NCBI RefSeq assembly: GCF_027214045.1
Contig: NZ_JAPWHE010000007.1
Coordinates: forward strand, 1-64,000
From: Castellaniella denitrificans
Lineage (GTDB): Bacteria > Pseudomonadota > Gammaproteobacteria > Burkholderiales > Burkholderiaceae_B
Direction of reading: 5' to 3'
DNA length: 64,000 nt
The notes under the pieces were generated by a model. The model searched no databases, was not told the origin of the DNA, and saw only the letters and a list, made by a program, of their open reading frames with translations. Each line of letters starts with the position of its first letter. Within the stretch, counting starts at the first letter, position 1. The position numbers and the translations under genes are program-made. Of the stretch, positions 16,790-27,303 are shown in pieces.

Positions 16790-16914
16790 GATGGATCTCC
16801 TGTGGATGGGTCGCCCGGAGCAGCCGGATGCGGTTTCCCCGTGGCGCCGCCCCGAGCGGTGCCGGGCTTGCGGAGCGGGTGGAGAAACTATATTGTTTTT
16901 AAAAAATCAGATAA

Positions 16915-17898
16915 ATGGCTTTTATAGAACAATACATGTCGAATATTTCGATCAATAAGCGCCCGCCGGATCTCGAGTCCGCCTACACACCCTCGGCCGA
17001 GGATCTGCGGATTTTCATCCGGGTCGCCGCCCTGGGCAGCTTCACCCAGGCCGCTGCACAGCTCCGGCTGCCGCGCGCGACGGTGTCCACGGCCGTCCTG
17101 CGTCTGGAAAAGCGGCTCGGCGCGCGGCTGCTCCAGCGGACCACACGCCGGGTCGGGCTGACCGGAGATGGACATGCCTTCCTGGAACGGTGTGCGCCTG
17201 TGCTGGACGGCCTGGACGAGCTGGGCGGCTTCTTCCGGCGCCCGGACGGGCCGTTGGACGGCCGCTTGCGGGTCGGCATGCCCCTGGGTATGGCGACGGG
17301 TCCGCTGATGGCCCGTCTGCCGGAATTTCTGGCGCGCCATCCGGCCTTGCGAGTGGAAATCTCCAGCGCCGACCGCCGCGCCGACATGATCGGCGAAGGG
17401 CTGGACTGCGTCATCCGGGTCGGCTCGGTGGCCGATGAATCTCTTGCCTGCCGCCCTCTGGGCGCGATGCCCCTGGGCAATTTCGCCAGTCCCGATTACC
17501 TGCGCATCCACGGGCAGCCACTTGGCGCAGACGATCTGGTGCGCCACTGGCTGGTGGACTACCGCCCCAATCCTTCGGACGGGCCGGCGATGTTCGAATA
17601 TCAGGATGCCGCCGGCCGCGTCGTCCGGGTGCCGATGCGGTCCCGGGTGACCGTGGACAACAGCGCGGCCTATGAGTCCGCCTGCCGGGCGGGGCTCGGT
17701 CTGATCCAGGTGCCGCTGGCCAGCGCCGCGCGCGCGCCGGGGCTGGTCGGCGTTCTGCCGGATTGTCCGCCGCCGCCGATGCCGGTTAATCTGTTGTTCC
17801 CCCACCACCGCCATCCGCCCCGGCGCATGCGTGTCTTCGCGGACTGGGTGGCGGAGGTGTTGAAATCCCTGGCATTCCAGGTCCTCGCGACTTCCTAG
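16915..17898 (+). CDS. LysR-family transcriptional regulator
   Basis: A 327-residue regulator with an N-terminal winged helix (LRIFIRVAALGSFTQAAAQL, then LPRATVSTAVLRLEKRLGARLLQRTTRRV) and a C-terminal periplasmic-binding-like effector domain. It diverges from the SDR gene, with an AT-rich 125-bp intergenic region where the shared promoters and a T-N11-A operator would lie. The start at 16915 is uncertain: neither it nor the ATG at 16936 has a clear ribosome site. A PfkB-type kinase follows 12 bp downstream, so regulator and kinase are probably co-transcribed. Confidence 0.85.
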   Translation: MAFIEQYMSNISINKRPPDLESAYTPSAEDLRIFIRVAALGSFTQAAAQLRLPRATVSTAVLRLEKRLGARLLQRTTRRVGLTGDGHAFLERCAPVLDGLDELGGFFRRPDGPLDGRLRVGMPLGMATGPLMARLPEFLARHPALRVEISSADRRADMIGEGLDCVIRVGSVADESLACRPLGAMPLGNFASPDYLRIHGQPLGADDLVRHWLVDYRPNPSDGPAMFEYQDAAGRVVRVPMRSRVTVDNSAAYESACRAGLGLIQVPLASAARAPGLVGVLPDCPPPPMPVNLLFPHHRHPPRRMRVFADWVAEVLKSLAFQVLATS

Positions 17899-17910
17899 GC
17901 GGACAGATCC

Positions 17911-18810
17911 ATGCAATTCACCACCATCGGCGCGGCCATTGTCGACATCGTCGTGTCCCGCGTCCAGCCCATGCGCGCCGCCAAGCAGGACGTGGAGCAC
18001 ATCGGCCTGTACGCGGGCGGGGGTGCGGTGAACGCCGCGCTGAACGTGGCCGCGCGCGGGGCCCATGTCACCGTCCATGCCTGCGTGGGCCGCGATCTGG
18101 AGGGCGACCTGCTGCGGGACATTCTCAGGCGTCATGGCATCCAGGCCGCCATCCCCGATCACGCGCTGCCCACGGGCAAGGCCGTGGTGATGGTGGACGA
18201 CACCGGCGCGGCGCGCGCCTACGCGCAACGCGGCGCCAGCACCTGGGTCGGGGAACAGGGCTTCCCGGGTCTGGAGGCGGCGGACGTCGTCTATGTGACG
18301 GGCCTGTCGCTGGAGTCCCAGGCCTGGCTGGAACAGGCCTTGGCGCGGATGACCGCGTCCCGCCACCGGCTGGTGGTGACGCCCGGCGCGCGCCAGTTGG
18401 CCGATCCCCGCGCCCTGCGCGGCCTCTGGGAGCGGGCCGATCTGCTGTGCGTCAACGCCCGCGAAGCGGCCCTGCTGTGCGGCGACGTGTCCCTGGACAC
18501 GGACGCCCCCGGGCCCGACATCGCCCGGGACCTGGCCCGGCGTCTGCTGCGCCGGCCGGGCCAGGCCGTCCTGGTGACGCTGGGGCAGGGCGGTGCCCTG
18601 TTCCATGATGGCGAGCAGGGCCATTTTCATCCCGCGCGGATCGTGGTTCCGACATCCACTATTGGTGCGGGCGATGCCTTCGCGTCCGCTTTCGTCCACG
18701 CCTGGGCCGGCGGGGCCGCGCCGATGGAAGCGCTGGCCGCCGCCACCGACAGCGCCGCCCGGGTGATCCAGGTGATTCCCGCCAACCTGGCCGGTCCGCT
18801 GCGGGCCTGA
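17911..18810 (+). CDS. PfkB/ribokinase-family carbohydrate or nucleoside kinase
   Basis: A 299-residue kinase of the ribokinase family. The N-terminal part has the substrate-binding GGGAVNAALNVAARGAHV and GRDLEGD signatures; the C-terminal part has the catalytic TIGAGDAFASAF motif with the base Asp, and a VTLGQGGALF strand before it. Most relatives phosphorylate sugars such as ribose or fructose, or nucleosides such as pseudouridine; nothing here decides which. AGGCGGA precedes the ATG. It is coupled to the upstream LysR gene and has no transporter next to it. Confidence 0.85.
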   Translation: MQFTTIGAAIVDIVVSRVQPMRAAKQDVEHIGLYAGGGAVNAALNVAARGAHVTVHACVGRDLEGDLLRDILRRHGIQAAIPDHALPTGKAVVMVDDTGAARAYAQRGASTWVGEQGFPGLEAADVVYVTGLSLESQAWLEQALARMTASRHRLVVTPGARQLADPRALRGLWERADLLCVNAREAALLCGDVSLDTDAPGPDIARDLARRLLRRPGQAVLVTLGQGGALFHDGEQGHFHPARIVVPTSTIGAGDAFASAFVHAWAGGAAPMEALAAATDSAARVIQVIPANLAGPLRA

Positions 18811-18937
18811 GCATCGCGCGGCGAGGCTCGCGCGCCGCCGGCATTCCATATAACCTGGCGTTCTATTGGTATCGCTTGCTGTGCGATCGAATCTGGGAGA
18901 ATGAAAGATCGCTTCCTTGTTTCCAAAAGGCATCGTC

Positions 18938-19876
18938 ATGAAATCCCTGTCCGTGCGCCTGGGGGCGCTTCTCGTGGCTTTCGGGGCCTCCGCCGCCGCC
19001 TGGTCGGCCCAGCCGCTGCTGACGCCGGCCGAGCTCGACGCCGTCCGGCAGCAGCCGTCGGTGCGGGTCATCGACATCCGCCCGCCGGACGCGTATGCCG
19101 CCGGCCACATCCCCGGCGCGGTGTCGGCGCCTTATGGTCAATGGCGCGGGCCGGCGGACAATCCCGGCCAACTGCCGCCGCTGGACAGGCTGACGCGGCT
19201 GGTGCGCGATCTGGGCGTCGACCAGGGCACGCACGCGGTGGTGGTCTCGTCGGGTGCCGACGGCACCGACTTCGGCGCCTCGGCGCGGGTGTACTGGACC
19301 TTGAAATACCTGGGCCTGAAAGAACTGTCCGTCCTGAATGGCGGCTTGAAGGCCTGGGCGGACGCCGGCCTGCCGCGGGACCAGGCGGCGCCCTCGGTCG
19401 CCGCGACGGCCTTCGAGCCGAAGCTGGACGAATCCATCATCGCCACCACCGCGCAGGTGGCCGCGCAGGTCGGCAATCCCCAGGTCCGGCTGGTGGACGC
19501 CCGGCCGCTGGATTTCTACCTGGGCAAGGTCAAGGCGCCGACGGCGCAGGTGCCCGGCACGATCCAGGGCGCGGTCAATGTTGAAAACGGCCGCTGGTTC
19601 AAGCCCGGCACCTCGATCTTCGTCTCGGCGGACGAGGCCCGCAAGATCGCCGCCGAACTCCTGCCCGACCCGAAGTCCGAAACGATCTCGTTCTGCAACA
19701 CCGGTCATTGGGCGGCCACAGACTGGTTCGCCCTGTCCGAGGTCGTCGGCCAGAAGAACGTGCGGCTGTATCCCGAATCGATGGCCGAATGGTCCCGGGA
19801 TCCGAACCGGCCGATGGAACACGTGCCCGGCCGGGGCAGCCAGATCCTGGACAAACTGAAGGGCGTGTTCGGCTGA
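18938..19876 (+). CDS. Secreted rhodanese (thiosulfate sulfurtransferase)
   Basis: A 312-residue tandem-rhodanese protein with a cleavable export signal (SVRLGALLVAFGASAAAWSA, cleavage likely after Ala at about residue 24), so it should act in the periplasm. The first, inactive domain has RVIDIRPPDAYAAGHIPGAV; the second has the catalytic loop CNTGHWA with Cys253. It would move sulfane sulfur between thiosulfate, persulfides and acceptors. The start is the ATG at 18938 before the signal peptide; a start seven codons upstream would spoil it. Eight bases separate it from the YeeE/YedE gene, pointing to a joint thiosulfate or sulfane-sulfur uptake unit. Confidence 0.88.
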   Translation: MKSLSVRLGALLVAFGASAAAWSAQPLLTPAELDAVRQQPSVRVIDIRPPDAYAAGHIPGAVSAPYGQWRGPADNPGQLPPLDRLTRLVRDLGVDQGTHAVVVSSGADGTDFGASARVYWTLKYLGLKELSVLNGGLKAWADAGLPRDQAAPSVAATAFEPKLDESIIATTAQVAAQVGNPQVRLVDARPLDFYLGKVKAPTAQVPGTIQGAVNVENGRWFKPGTSIFVSADEARKIAAELLPDPKSETISFCNTGHWAATDWFALSEVVGQKNVRLYPESMAEWSRDPNRPMEHVPGRGSQILDKLKGVFG

Positions 19877-19884
19877 GCTGACGC

Positions 19885-20964
19885 ATGAAACGACTCCCTC
19901 TCGCGGTCCTGATCTTTGCGTTCTGCGTCTTTCTCGCCTGGTCGGTGGCTTTGCGCCAGGCGTTGCTGTTCCTGGTCGGCATCGGGCTGGGCGCGGTGCT
20001 GGCGGGCGCGCGCTTCGGCTTCACCACCGGATGGCGGCGACTGATCGAGCAGCGCGACCCGTCCGGCGTGCTGGCGCAACTGGTGTTGCTGGCGATCGCG
20101 GCGGCGGTGTCCATGCCCCTGCTGGCCGCCTATCCGACCGATCTGGCGGCCGCCCTGGGACCGCCCAGCGTCAGCCTGATTGTCGGCGCCTTCGTCTTCG
20201 GCGCCTGCATGCAGGTCGCCGACGGCTGCGGGTCGGGCACCCTGTACAAGGCGGGCCTGGGCATTCCGCTGAACATGGCAATTCTGCCGCTGTTCGCGAT
20301 CGGCAGCTTCCTGGGTTCGGCCACCCTGGACCGCTGGCTGGCCCTGGGCGCCTTGCCTCCCTACGGCCTGGTGACGCATTTCGGCGCACCCGTGGCGCTG
20401 CTGATGACGCTGGCCGGCCTGGCTCTGGTCGGTGTCGGTGTGGTGCGCTGGGCGGGGCGCGCGGCGCCGCTGTGGAACCGCAAGCTGCTGTGGGGCGCCG
20501 TGCTGCTGGCGGCGCTGGCGGTCCTGAACCTGGTGATCGCCGGCCAGCCCTGGGGTATTGTCTACGGCTTTGGTCTGTGGGCGGCCAAGGTCGTGACGGC
20601 CGCGCACCTGTTCGATCCGTCGGCCAACGCATTCTGGAGCGAACCGGTCAATGCGGCGACGCTCGCGCAGTCGGTTTTTCTGGATGTGACCTCGATCACC
20701 AATATCGGTATCCTGGCTGGCGCGCTGTGGGTCGCGGCGGGCAAGCCGGCGGCCGCCGACAAGACCATGAACGGGACGCAGTGGGCCGTGGGCCTGGCCG
20801 CCGGCCTGTTGCTGGGCTACAGTTCGCGGCTTGCCTTTGGCTGCAACATCGGCGCCATGGTCAGCGGGATTTCCACCGGCAGTCTGCACGGCTGGATCTG
20901 GGTGCCCATGGCTTTCCTGGGGTCCCTGATCGGCGTGCGCGTGCGTCGTCGCTACGCCTTTTAG
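19885..20964 (+). CDS. YeeE/YedE-family sulfur transporter
   Basis: A 359-residue integral membrane protein with nine or ten hydrophobic segments. Two conserved cysteine motifs characterise the family: VADGCGSGTLYKAG (Cys115) and AFGCNIGAMVSGISTGSLHGW (Cys320). In the TsuA/YeeE thiosulfate importers, such membrane cysteines pass thiosulfate through the bilayer; the exact substrate here is inferred. It follows the periplasmic rhodanese by eight bases and is followed at once by a tiny membrane-protein gene with its own AGGAG site. Confidence 0.88.
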   Translation: MKRLPLAVLIFAFCVFLAWSVALRQALLFLVGIGLGAVLAGARFGFTTGWRRLIEQRDPSGVLAQLVLLAIAAAVSMPLLAAYPTDLAAALGPPSVSLIVGAFVFGACMQVADGCGSGTLYKAGLGIPLNMAILPLFAIGSFLGSATLDRWLALGALPPYGLVTHFGAPVALLMTLAGLALVGVGVVRWAGRAAPLWNRKLLWGAVLLAALAVLNLVIAGQPWGIVYGFGLWAAKVVTAAHLFDPSANAFWSEPVNAATLAQSVFLDVTSITNIGILAGALWVAAGKPAAADKTMNGTQWAVGLAAGLLLGYSSRLAFGCNIGAMVSGISTGSLHGWIWVPMAFLGSLIGVRVRRRYAF

Positions 20965-20972
20965 GAGCCGCC

Positions 20973-21143
20973 ATGCGTGATCGCGACCGTTTTATGTCCG
21001 CCGTCTTCTGGATCGTGCTCGTGGGTTTTTTCGCCTGGGACTGGACGCACAGCGCGCCGGTCAACGTGCGCGCCGAACCGCCGCTGATCGCGGCGGGCTC
21101 GGGCGTGGCCCCCAGCGGCGGGCATTGCGCCTCGACGTTCTGA
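20973..21143 (+). CDS. Small single-span membrane protein of the sulfur unit
   Basis: A 56-residue protein starting at an ATG with AGGAG five bases upstream, directly after the YeeE/YedE gene. It has one membrane helix (FMSAVFWIVLVGFFAWDWTH) and a short tail ending GGHCASTF, with a single Cys near the C-terminus. I do not recognise a family. Its stop is three bases from the stop of the convergent SQR gene. Context suggests a helper of the sulfur transporter. Confidence 0.6.
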   Translation: MRDRDRFMSAVFWIVLVGFFAWDWTHSAPVNVRAEPPLIAAGSGVAPSGGHCASTF

Positions 21144-21146
21144 TCG

Positions 21147-22445
<1,299 letters not shown>

Positions 22446-23888
22446 TCATCCGCCACCCTTTTCGGGGCAGCGCGCGCCGGCCAGGACGCAGTTGGCCGAG
22501 GCCAGTTCATGCGGGCTCAGGCCCGCGGCCAGCGCTTGAAGTTCCAGCCGGTCGATGACGAGGTCGGCCAGGGCCTGATGGAGATCCAGTTCGGATTGCG
22601 CCAGAGCCTGTTCGGCGTCCAGCAGGTCCAGCCGAGTGCGATCGCCCGCCTCGACGCCCAGGCGGGTCGCGTCGCGTCGCGCCGCGCTGGCTTCCCGCGC
22701 CTGGCGTAACGCGCGGATGCGGGCCGGCCCCGTGTCCAGGCTCAGCCATGCGGCCTGGGTCCGCAGCTCCAGGCGCTGCTGCGTCGACGCGATCTGGAAG
22801 CGCGCGCCATCGCGTTGCGCCAGCGCCTCGCGGTACCGGGCGTCGCGCATGCCGCCCGTGTACAAGGGGATCCGCAATTCCAGGCCGACGGACCATTGCG
22901 TCGCCGCGTAGCCCGCGTCTCCGTACTGTCCGGCACCGCTCAGGTGCGTACGGCCCGCCGCGCCGACCAGGCTCAGCGTGGGCTGGGCGATGGCGCGCAG
23001 TCCCTCGGCGTGTTCGGCGGCCATGGCCGCGGTCTCCAGCGCCTGGCGCAGTTCGGGGCTGGCCTTGCCGACCCGGTCCAGCCAGGCCGACAGCGGCTGG
23101 TCCGGCGGGGTGGTGAGTTCGGGGGCGTCTTCGCGCAGCGGCGCGAGTCCCTTGGCGGGCAGGCCCGAGGCCTGGGTGAAAGCGGACCGGGCGAGCTCCA
23201 GCCGTGTGGCGGCCAGATCCACCTGGGAGTCGATCTGACCCAGCCTGGCTTCGGCTTCATGCGTGTCGAGGATGGAAGCGTCTCCTGCCCGATAGCGGGC
23301 CCGCGCCTGCGCCAGCAGCCGCTCCACGGCGCGTTTCTGGGATTGCAGCACGTCGAGCCGCCGCATGCCCGTCAGGACATCGAAATAGCGGCGGGCGACG
23401 CGCAGCGCGGCCTGCTGTTCGGCAATGGTCCAGGCGGCTTCGGCACGCATGGAGGCATGGCGCAGTTGCCGCGCCTGGGCGTCGCGTCCCAGGTCGATCA
23501 GGGGCTGGCGCAGCTGGATGCCGTATTCAGACCGGGAGCCGTTGCGGATCGATGTGTCGAAATCGGCTCCGTCCATGGCGCCTAGCCCGGCCGCCGCGAA
23601 GTGGGCGCCCCGGGTCTGGCTTTCCTGGGTCGCTCGCCCCACTGAAGCCTGGGCCTCCAGGGTGGGGCGCCAGAGACTGTCGGCCTGGTCGGCGCGTGCC
23701 TGGCCCGCCAGCAGGCCCTGGCGGGCCGCGGCGAGTTCCGGGTCGTGCGTCCGCGCGGCCTCCCAGGCCTGGAGCAGGTCGGTCGCGCCGGCGCCATGCG
23801 CGCAGGCCAGCGTCAGCGCGGCCGCCAGCGCGAGCGCGGCGGGATGCGGGCGCCGCCGCTGCGGCGGCCTGTCGGTGCGCGGTGCCAT
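22446..23888 (-). CDS. TolC-family outer-membrane efflux channel
   Basis: A 480-residue outer-membrane factor with an export signal (PAALALAAALTLACAHGAGA, about residues 14-33) and the two homologous halves of TolC proteins, each with a long coiled coil (LDVLQSQKRAVERLLAQARARYRAGDAS in the first; LRQAREASAARRDATRLGVEAGDRTRL in the second; positions about 165-190 and 390-420). The start was placed at 23888, where its ATG shares one base with the stop of the DUF2892 gene (TGATG), rather than at an upstream codon lacking a signal peptide. It completes the tripartite pump with the adaptor and RND protein of the same operon. Confidence 0.85.
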   Translation of the reverse strand: MAPRTDRPPQRRRPHPAALALAAALTLACAHGAGATDLLQAWEAARTHDPELAAARQGLLAGQARADQADSLWRPTLEAQASVGRATQESQTRGAHFAAAGLGAMDGADFDTSIRNGSRSEYGIQLRQPLIDLGRDAQARQLRHASMRAEAAWTIAEQQAALRVARRYFDVLTGMRRLDVLQSQKRAVERLLAQARARYRAGDASILDTHEAEARLGQIDSQVDLAATRLELARSAFTQASGLPAKGLAPLREDAPELTTPPDQPLSAWLDRVGKASPELRQALETAAMAAEHAEGLRAIAQPTLSLVGAAGRTHLSGAGQYGDAGYAATQWSVGLELRIPLYTGGMRDARYREALAQRDGARFQIASTQQRLELRTQAAWLSLDTGPARIRALRQAREASAARRDATRLGVEAGDRTRLDLLDAEQALAQSELDLHQALADLVIDRLELQALAAGLSPHELASANCVLAGARCPEKGGG

Positions 23889-24097
23889 CAGTCGCCCCGA
23901 CGCGCGCCCAGGCGGTGCATGATGCGCTCCAGCAGGCACCATTTCGTGACGCCGCTTTGCAGCATGTTCAGGCCGACGAACGCCGTGAAGGCCAGCCACC
24001 ATTGATTGTGGAACCAGGGGCTGGCCGGGGCGCCCAGCAGCAGCGACAGCAGGATGAAGAGGCCCGCGAAGACGCGGACGAGTTGCCAGGAAGTCAT
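23888..24097 (-). CDS. DUF2892 (YgaP-type) membrane protein within the RND operon
   Basis: A 69-residue membrane protein with two hydrophobic helices (VRVFAGLFILLSLLLGAP and WWLAFTAFVGLNMLQSGVT) and the family ending with Lys-Trp-Cys-Leu-Leu-Glu. This is the membrane domain found fused to rhodanese in YgaP, where the usual motif is Cys-Pro; here Cys is kept and Pro is Leu. It is coupled on both sides: ATGA overlap with the RND gene and TGATG with the TolC gene. Such proteins commonly sit in sulfide- or persulfide-related operons, so it may link the pump to sulfur chemistry. Function is inferred. Confidence 0.75.
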   Translation of the reverse strand: MTSWQLVRVFAGLFILLSLLLGAPASPWFHNQWWLAFTAFVGLNMLQSGVTKWCLLERIMHRLGARRGD

Positions 24098-27000
24098 GAG
24101 GGGTCTCCTTGAGGGATGAGTGTGTGGGCGCGCTTGCGGAAGGCGCTGAAGAACAGGATCGGGATGATGAGCAGCGTCAGCGCCGTGGAGACGGCGATGC
24201 CCGAAATCAGGGCGATCGCCAGGCCGCTGAAGATCGGGTCGTCCAGGATGAAGAAGGCCCCCAGCATCGCGGCCAGGCCGGTCAGCAGGATGGGCTGGGC
24301 GCGGGTGGCTGCCGATTCCACGACGGCCTGCGCGAAGCCGGACCCTTCGCGCAGACGCATCAGGATGAAGTCCACCAGCAGGATGGAGTTGCGCACGATG
24401 ATGCCCGCCAGGGCGATCATGCCGATCATGCTGGTGGCGGTGAACTGCTTGCCCAGGAGGGCGTGGCCGGGCATTACGCCGATCAGCGTGAGCGGGATGG
24501 GCGCCATGATGATGAGTGGCATCAGATACGATCCGAAGTGCGCGACCACGAGCAGATAGATCAGCAGCAGGCCTACCGCGTAGGCCAGCCCCATGTCGCG
24601 GAAGGTTTCATAGGTGATCTGCCATTCGCCGTCCCATTTGATGGCGTAGCCGCCGTAGGCGTCCTCCGGCTGGCGTGTGAAGAATTCCGCCAGCGGCCGG
24701 TGGTCCGGGGTGTCCAGCCGGGCCAGGGCGGCGCGCGCGGAGAACATGCCGTACAGCGGGCTGTCGACCTGTCCGGCCATATCGGCGGTGACGTATTGCA
24801 CCGGGAGCAGATCCTTGTGGTGGATGGGCTGCTCCCGCGTGGTCCGGATTTCACTGATCAGTTCCCCGATGGGGATCATGGCACCGTCCGAGGCCCGGAC
24901 GGGCAGCCGCAGCAACTCCTCGGGCCGGCCCTGGTACTCGGGCGGCATGCCCAGCACGATGGCCGTGGGCCGGGAATGGCCGTCGCGCAGGATGCCGGCC
25001 TGGAGGCCGTCCAGGCCGGCCCGCAGGGCCTGGACGACGGCTTCCTGGGAGACGCCGGCCTGCGCGGCGCGTTCGCGGTCCACGGCCAGCACGATCCTCG
25101 GCGCGGTGGCGATGCGGCTGTCGTCGATGTCCACCATGCCCCCGGTCCGCTCGAAGACCTGGCGCACGGCACCGGCCAGCGCCTGGCGTCCGGCCGGGTC
25201 GGGGCCGTAGATTTCCGCCACGATGGGCGCCAGGACCGGCGGGCCGGGGGGCACTTCGACGACCTGGATTTCGGCGCCAAGCCGGGCGGCGGCAGCTTGC
25301 AGGACCGGCCGGACCCGCATGGCGATGGCGTGACTCTGCGCGTCGCGCCGGGCTTTGTCCACCAGATTGACCTGGATGTCGCCAAGCGCCGGATCGCGCC
25401 GCAGGTCGTACTGACGGACCAGTCCGTTGAAATTGATGGGCGAGGCCGTGCCGGCATAGGTCTGGATGTCGGTGACTTCTGGCTGGGCCAGAAGCTGGTC
25501 GCCCAATGTCTGCAGCACGGCGTCGGTCCGTTCCAGCGGCGTGCCGGCCGGCATCTTCACCATGACCTGGAATTCGGATTTGTTGTCGAAGGGCAGCATT
25601 TTCAGCTCGACCCAGCCCAGGACGGGCATCAGCATCGAGCCCAGGACCAGTGCCAGGACGGCCAGTCCCAGCCAGACCCGGTTGCGCGCGGCGCGAGGGG
25701 CCGTCAGGAACGGATCCATTAGGCGCTGGAAGATGCGTTGCGAACGCCCCGGCCCTGCGGGCGGGTGCGGGGCGGCGTGACCGCCCATGCGCATGGCGAG
25801 CCATGGCGTCAGGGTCAGGGCGATGCCCAGGGAGATCAGCATCCCCATGCTGGCATTGATCGGGATGGGGCTCATGTAGGGGCCCATCAGTCCCGTGACG
25901 AAGGCCATCGGCAGCAGCGCGGCGATGACGGTGAAAGTGGCCAGGATGGTGGGGCCGCCCACTTCGTCCACGGCCATTGGAATGCGGCGCGCGGGGGGGA
26001 GATCGGGGCGCAGGCCGGCGTGCCGGTGGATGTTTTCCACGACGACGATGGCGTCGTCCACCAGGATGCCGATGGAGAAAATCAGTGCGAACAGCGAGAC
26101 CCTGTTCAGGGTGAATCCCCAGGCCCAGGAGGCGAACAGCGTGGCGGCCAGCGTCAGACCGACCGCCAGTCCGACGATGACGGCCTCGCGCCACCCCAGG
26201 GCCAGAAGGACCAGCAGGACCACCGACAGTGTGGCGAAGATCAGCTTGTGGATCAGCGTGCCCGCCTTGGCATCGGCGGTGGCGCCGTAATTGCGGGTTT
26301 CCGTGACCTGGACATCGGGAGGAATGACGGTGTTGCGCAGTGCTTCCACGCGGCGCATCAGGCCGTTGGCGACATCGATGGCGTTTTCGCCGGGCTTCTT
26401 GGTGATCGCCAGCGTCACGGCGGTTTCGGCGTTGCCTTCGCGTCTCGCCGCACGATAGCCGACGTAATGGACGGGAGGCGGCTGGGCTTCGGAGACATGG
26501 GCGATCTCGCGCAGGCGTACGGGCCTTGCGCCGCGCCGCGCCACGATCAGTTCGGCGACATCCTCGCCAGTGCGCAGGAACCGGCCGGCGTCCACCGTCA
26601 GGCTCCGGTCGCCGACGATCCGGTCGCCGGCGCGCACGCTCTGATTGGCGTCGTTCAGGGCGCCAGCGACATCCTGGATCGTCACGCCCGCAGCGGCCAT
26701 GCGGCCGGCGTCCAGGTCCACTCGGACCGTGTTTTCGGCGCCGCCGATCAGCCAGACGTCGCGGGTCCCGGGAACGCGCTTGAGGTCGGACTCGATGCTG
26801 CGGGCGATCCACTCCAGATCGCGCGGCGAGGCGTGGGCGGCGTGAAGCGTCAGTGTGACGATGGGGACATCGTCGACGCCTCGCGGCTGGACGAGGGGCG
26901 GCCGGATGCCGAGACCCTCGGGCAGCCAGCCGGACGATTGCGTCCGCAGTGTGTCGTGCAGGCGCACCAGCGCCTCGGTGCGGGGGATGCCGACCTTGAA

Positions 27001-27303
27001 CTGGACGGTCAGCACGGCTTGGCCTGGCATGGACATGGATGTGACGTGCTCGGTGCCCTCCATGCGCGCCAGAATGCGTTCTCCCGGCGTGGAGATGACC
27101 TGTTCGACGTCCTTGGCGGAGGCCCCGGGCCAGGCCACCGTGATCGTCGCCATGGTGACGTCGATCTGGGGTTCTTCTTCCCGGGGCGTGACGAACAGCG
27201 CGAACAGGCCGGCCAGCAGCAAGGCAAGCGCGAGCAGGGGCGTCAGGCGGTTGTCCTGGAAAAGGGCTGTGATGCGCCCCGCAATGCCCGGTGTCGTCTT
27301 CAT
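24094..27303 (-). CDS. RND-family efflux pump, inner-membrane permease
   Basis: A 1069-residue resistance-nodulation-division pump with the usual two halves of one plus five membrane helices around large periplasmic loops. The N-terminus (LTPLLALALLLAGLFALFVTPREEEPQIDV) is typical, and helix 4 contains the proton-relay Asp pair in IGILVDDAIVVVENIHRH. Length and PREEEPQI motif place it with AcrB-like HAE-type pumps of unknown substrate rather than heavy-metal CzcA. It overlaps the adaptor gene by four bases upstream and the DUF2892 gene by four bases downstream. The cargo could be a toxic organic or sulfur compound; sequence alone cannot say. Confidence 0.9.
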   Translation of the reverse strand: MKTTPGIAGRITALFQDNRLTPLLALALLLAGLFALFVTPREEEPQIDVTMATITVAWPGASAKDVEQVISTPGERILARMEGTEHVTSMSMPGQAVLTVQFKVGIPRTEALVRLHDTLRTQSSGWLPEGLGIRPPLVQPRGVDDVPIVTLTLHAAHASPRDLEWIARSIESDLKRVPGTRDVWLIGGAENTVRVDLDAGRMAAAGVTIQDVAGALNDANQSVRAGDRIVGDRSLTVDAGRFLRTGEDVAELIVARRGARPVRLREIAHVSEAQPPPVHYVGYRAARREGNAETAVTLAITKKPGENAIDVANGLMRRVEALRNTVIPPDVQVTETRNYGATADAKAGTLIHKLIFATLSVVLLVLLALGWREAVIVGLAVGLTLAATLFASWAWGFTLNRVSLFALIFSIGILVDDAIVVVENIHRHAGLRPDLPPARRIPMAVDEVGGPTILATFTVIAALLPMAFVTGLMGPYMSPIPINASMGMLISLGIALTLTPWLAMRMGGHAAPHPPAGPGRSQRIFQRLMDPFLTAPRAARNRVWLGLAVLALVLGSMLMPVLGWVELKMLPFDNKSEFQVMVKMPAGTPLERTDAVLQTLGDQLLAQPEVTDIQTYAGTASPINFNGLVRQYDLRRDPALGDIQVNLVDKARRDAQSHAIAMRVRPVLQAAAARLGAEIQVVEVPPGPPVLAPIVAEIYGPDPAGRQALAGAVRQVFERTGGMVDIDDSRIATAPRIVLAVDRERAAQAGVSQEAVVQALRAGLDGLQAGILRDGHSRPTAIVLGMPPEYQGRPEELLRLPVRASDGAMIPIGELISEIRTTREQPIHHKDLLPVQYVTADMAGQVDSPLYGMFSARAALARLDTPDHRPLAEFFTRQPEDAYGGYAIKWDGEWQITYETFRDMGLAYAVGLLLIYLLVVAHFGSYLMPLIIMAPIPLTLIGVMPGHALLGKQFTATSMIGMIALAGIIVRNSILLVDFILMRLREGSGFAQAVVESAATRAQPILLTGLAAMLGAFFILDDPIFSGLAIALISGIAVSTALTLLIIPILFFSAFRKRAHTLIPQGDPS

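Noticed and set aside
16888-19110. 2.2-kb minus-strand open frame covering LysR, kinase and rhodanese genes
   Set aside because: It spans three well-supported plus-strand genes and has no family motif or ribosome site.
24109-25722. Long open frame on the plus strand opposite the RND pump gene
   Set aside because: It is a by-product of high-GC codon bias; its translation is rich in Gly, Arg, Gln and Asp with no recognisable family, and the minus-strand pump gene is intact.
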